Shown piece after piece: positions 12,629-14,306 of a stretch of DNA of 14,306 nt (within the stretch, counting starts at the first letter, position 1; each line of letters starts with the position of its first letter). Below the pieces are notes generated by a model. It searched no databases. It was not told the origin of the DNA and saw nothing but the letters and a program-made list of their open reading frames with translations. Position numbers and translations under genes: made by a program. Source of the DNA: Streptosporangiaceae bacterium (GTDB lineage: Bacteria; Actinomycetota; Actinomycetes; Streptosporangiales; Streptosporangiaceae); contig JASIBJ010000450.1 of assembly GCA_030045215.1 (NCBI GenBank), positions 1 through 14,306 of the forward strand, in the 5' to 3' direction.

Positions 12629-13900
12629 ATGAGCCAGGCGCAGCACTCTCGTGGCGGTCCGCCGCGTCGTCTGTTGTCGTGGGTCCCGCTGCCTCCGGTA
12701 ATGCGCACCCTGCGGTGGCGGCTGACCGCGCTGTATGGGGTCTTGTTCGTGATCTCGGGCGCCGTCCTGCTCCTGATCTCCGGCGGGTACGTCAGAAGCA
12801 GGGCGATCGCGAGGATAAACGTCAACCGCCACGCCCATACCCCGCTCTCGGCTTCGGCTCGGCTAGCCCAGGCCAGGGCTCAGATCCAGGCTCTGCAGCA
12901 GGCCCTGACGACCCAGGCAGTCAGGAACCAGCCGCAGTCCCTGGACCGCACCCTCCTCGTGGCCTCGGCCATCGCCCTCGGTTTCATGACCATCGGATCG
13001 GTACTCATGGGCTGGCTGCTGGCCGGGCGGGCGTTGCGTCCCATCCGGCAGATGACGACGGCCACCCAGCGGATTTCCGCCCAGAACCTCGACGAGCGGC
13101 TCGCCGTGACCGGCCCAGACGACGAGCTCAAGGAACTCGGCGACACGATCGACGGCCTCCTGGAACGACTCGAGGCCGCATTCCGCGCCCAGCGCCGGTT
13201 TGTGGCGAACGCCTCGCACGAGCTGCGCACGCCCCTGACCACGATCCGGGCGTCGCTGGATGTCGCAGTGGCCAAGCCCGAGGGAGCCCCGCCCCAGACG
13301 ATCGCGCTGGCTTCCCGGGTACGCGCGGAGCTTGACCGGATCGACAGCCTGCTCGAGGCGTTCCTGGTGCTGGCCAGGGCCCAGCACCGGAACCTGCCCG
13401 GGTACGCGCTGCTGCCGCTCGACTACGTCGTCGGCGCTGCCCTGGCCGACCAGCAGGCGGCCATCCGCGCCAGGAACCTCACGGTCCAGGACTCCACGGC
13501 TCCCGGCGGCGCGTGGGTCAGGGGCAGTCAGGCTTTGCTGTCCCGCATGGTCGAGAACCTGTTGGAGAACGCCGTCCGACATAACCAGGACGGCGGCTGG
13601 ATCCGCATCACCGCCTCGACCGAGGCCGGGTGGACCAGGCTGGTCATCGAGAACGGCGGCGAGGTCCTTGACCAAGGGCAGGTGGACGAGCTCTCCCAGC
13701 CATTCCGGCGAATAGGGGCCGATCGCATCGGCACGGACAAGGGTTCCGGCCTTGGCCTGTCGATCGTCGCCGCCATCGCCGAAGCGCACGACGGGCGACT
13801 TGAGCTGCAAGCCAGACCGGGCGGCGGGCTGCGGGTCTGCGTCGACCTGCCGGCGGCCGCGCCCGCCGACTCAGTCGCCAAGGCCGGTGTGCCGGCATGA
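12629..13900 (+). CDS. two-component sensor histidine kinase (HAMP-type)
   Basis: A 423-residue membrane histidine kinase. TM1 (about 29-53) and TM2 (about 107-131) enclose a short outer loop of roughly 50 residues that is helical and Gln/Ala-rich (75-104). A HAMP linker follows (132-186, with RALRPIRQMTTATQRISAQ). The dimerisation/phosphoacceptor box FVANASHELRTPLTTIR has H197. The ATPase domain shows the N-box LLENAVRHNQ (N314), a G1-type IENGGE in place of the usual DxGxG, an F-box QPFRR and the G2 box KGSGLGLSIV (371-380). The start is an ATG with GGAGGAGGG just ahead. The TGA lies in an ATGA overlap with the response regulator, so the two are coupled; the order kinase-then-regulator is the less common one. 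Divergent orientation to the ABC exporter suggests control of, or sensing by, that exporter. The signal is unknown. Confidence 0.95.
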   Translation: MSQAQHSRGGPPRRLLSWVPLPPVMRTLRWRLTALYGVLFVISGAVLLLISGGYVRSRAIARINVNRHAHTPLSASARLAQARAQIQALQQALTTQAVRNQPQSLDRTLLVASAIALGFMTIGSVLMGWLLAGRALRPIRQMTTATQRISAQNLDERLAVTGPDDELKELGDTIDGLLERLEAAFRAQRRFVANASHELRTPLTTIRASLDVAVAKPEGAPPQTIALASRVRAELDRIDSLLEAFLVLARAQHRNLPGYALLPLDYVVGAALADQQAAIRARNLTVQDSTAPGGAWVRGSQALLSRMVENLLENAVRHNQDGGWIRITASTEAGWTRLVIENGGEVLDQGQVDELSQPFRRIGADRIGTDKGSGLGLSIVAAIAEAHDGRLELQARPGGGLRVCVDLPAAAPADSVAKAGVPA

Positions 13901-14306
13901 GAGTTCTGGTCGTCGAGGACTCCAAGTCGCTCGCCGATGTCCTGGTCGAAGGCCTGCGCGATCAGGGCATGGCCGTCGACGCTGCGCACGACGGACTGGA
14001 GGCGGCGGCAAAGCTCGACCTCAACCCGTATGACGTCGTCGTGCTCGACCGCGACCTGCCGGGCATCCACGGGGACGTGCTGTGCCAGATGATCACCGAC
14101 CGCGACCAGCGGGCCATGGTGCTCATGCTGACGGCGGCCGGCGCGCCTGGCGACCGGGTTACCGGCCTCGGGCTCGGCGCCGATGACTACCTTGGCAAGC
14201 CGTTCCACTTTCCCGAACTCGTGCTCCGCATCCGCGCCCTCGCCCGCCGCCAGCCGTCGGCGCGATCCCGGCGACTCCGCCTGGCTGGCATCGAGCTTGA
14301 TCCGCT
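13897..14306 (+). CDS. OmpR-family response regulator, 3'-truncated by window edge
   Basis: The first 136 residues of a response regulator, running off the window. The receiver domain is complete: acidic pair E7-D8 (LVVEDS), phosphoacceptor D51 in VVLDRDLPG, T79 (LMLTAAG), and K101 in DDYLGKPF. An ARRQP linker and an LRLAGIELDP strand then begin what should be a winged-helix DNA-binding domain of the OmpR/PhoB type; the helices are outside the window. The ATG overlaps the kinase stop (ATGA), which fixes the start. It is the cognate partner of the kinase and the likely reader of the TGTTA repeats upstream of the operon. All key receiver residues are intact, so normal phosphorylation is expected. 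Confidence 0.93.
   Translation, partial: MRVLVVEDSKSLADVLVEGLRDQGMAVDAAHDGLEAAAKLDLNPYDVVVLDRDLPGIHGDVLCQMITDRDQRAMVLMLTAAGAPGDRVTGLGLGADDYLGKPFHFPELVLRIRALARRQPSARSRRLRLAGIELDP

Noticed and set aside
12863..13810. 315-codon minus-strand frame
   Set aside because: Shadow of the histidine kinase; composition is Gly/Arg/Gln-rich and no start site or domain is visible.

Overview
The window is about 70% GC with dense, often overlapping genes, frequent GTG starts and long antisense open frames. Together with the protein families present, this points to a high-GC actinomycete (Actinomycetota). I cannot narrow it further from sequence alone. No RNA genes, insertion sequences, CRISPR arrays or attachment sites were seen. 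It reads as chromosomal accessory or metabolic DNA.

Left part (1-5360). A 5'-truncated cyanophycin synthetase (cphA) runs rightward and converges, with an 18-base overlap, on a leftward two-gene unit: a CGNR-type zinc-finger regulator-like protein, then an NRDE/TANGO2 family protein 9 bases downstream. The regulator gene has a consensus -10 box so close to its ATG that its mRNA is probably leaderless. Across an 84-base AT-richer divergent gap, a putative glycolipid-binding protein and a lipocalin-like (DUF1579-like) protein form a GTGA-coupled rightward pair. It is closed by a perfect 15-bp hairpin and a second U-tract hairpin.

Middle (5361-8767). A leader of about 300 bases, ending in a small hairpin next to the Shine-Dalgarno, precedes a secreted protein of about 528 residues with a beta-rich C-terminus. 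It is followed by an M28-like zinc-peptidase homologue in which several canonical metal and catalytic residues appear to be replaced.

Right part (8764-14306). A leftward ABC exporter operon contains an ATPase and two ABC-2 type permeases. The first permease carries a large concanavalin/LamG-like extracellular insert and a Gly/Pro linker. The two permease genes are separated by a 22-bp direct repeat that duplicates a Shine-Dalgarno, a GC hairpin and a possible 34-codon mini-ORF. Divergent from the operon is a two-component system with the histidine kinase first and an OmpR-type response regulator (cut by the window end) second, joined by ATGA. The 242-base divergent region holds TGTTA half-sites 11 bases apart, the spacing expected for an OmpR-family regulator. 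The likely picture is a kinase/regulator pair that senses an envelope signal and controls the neighbouring exporter.

The strongest candidates for something undescribed are the LamG-like permease with its sensor pair, the duplicated translation-start repeat between the permeases, the variant M28 protein and the variant CGNR finger under a leaderless promoter.
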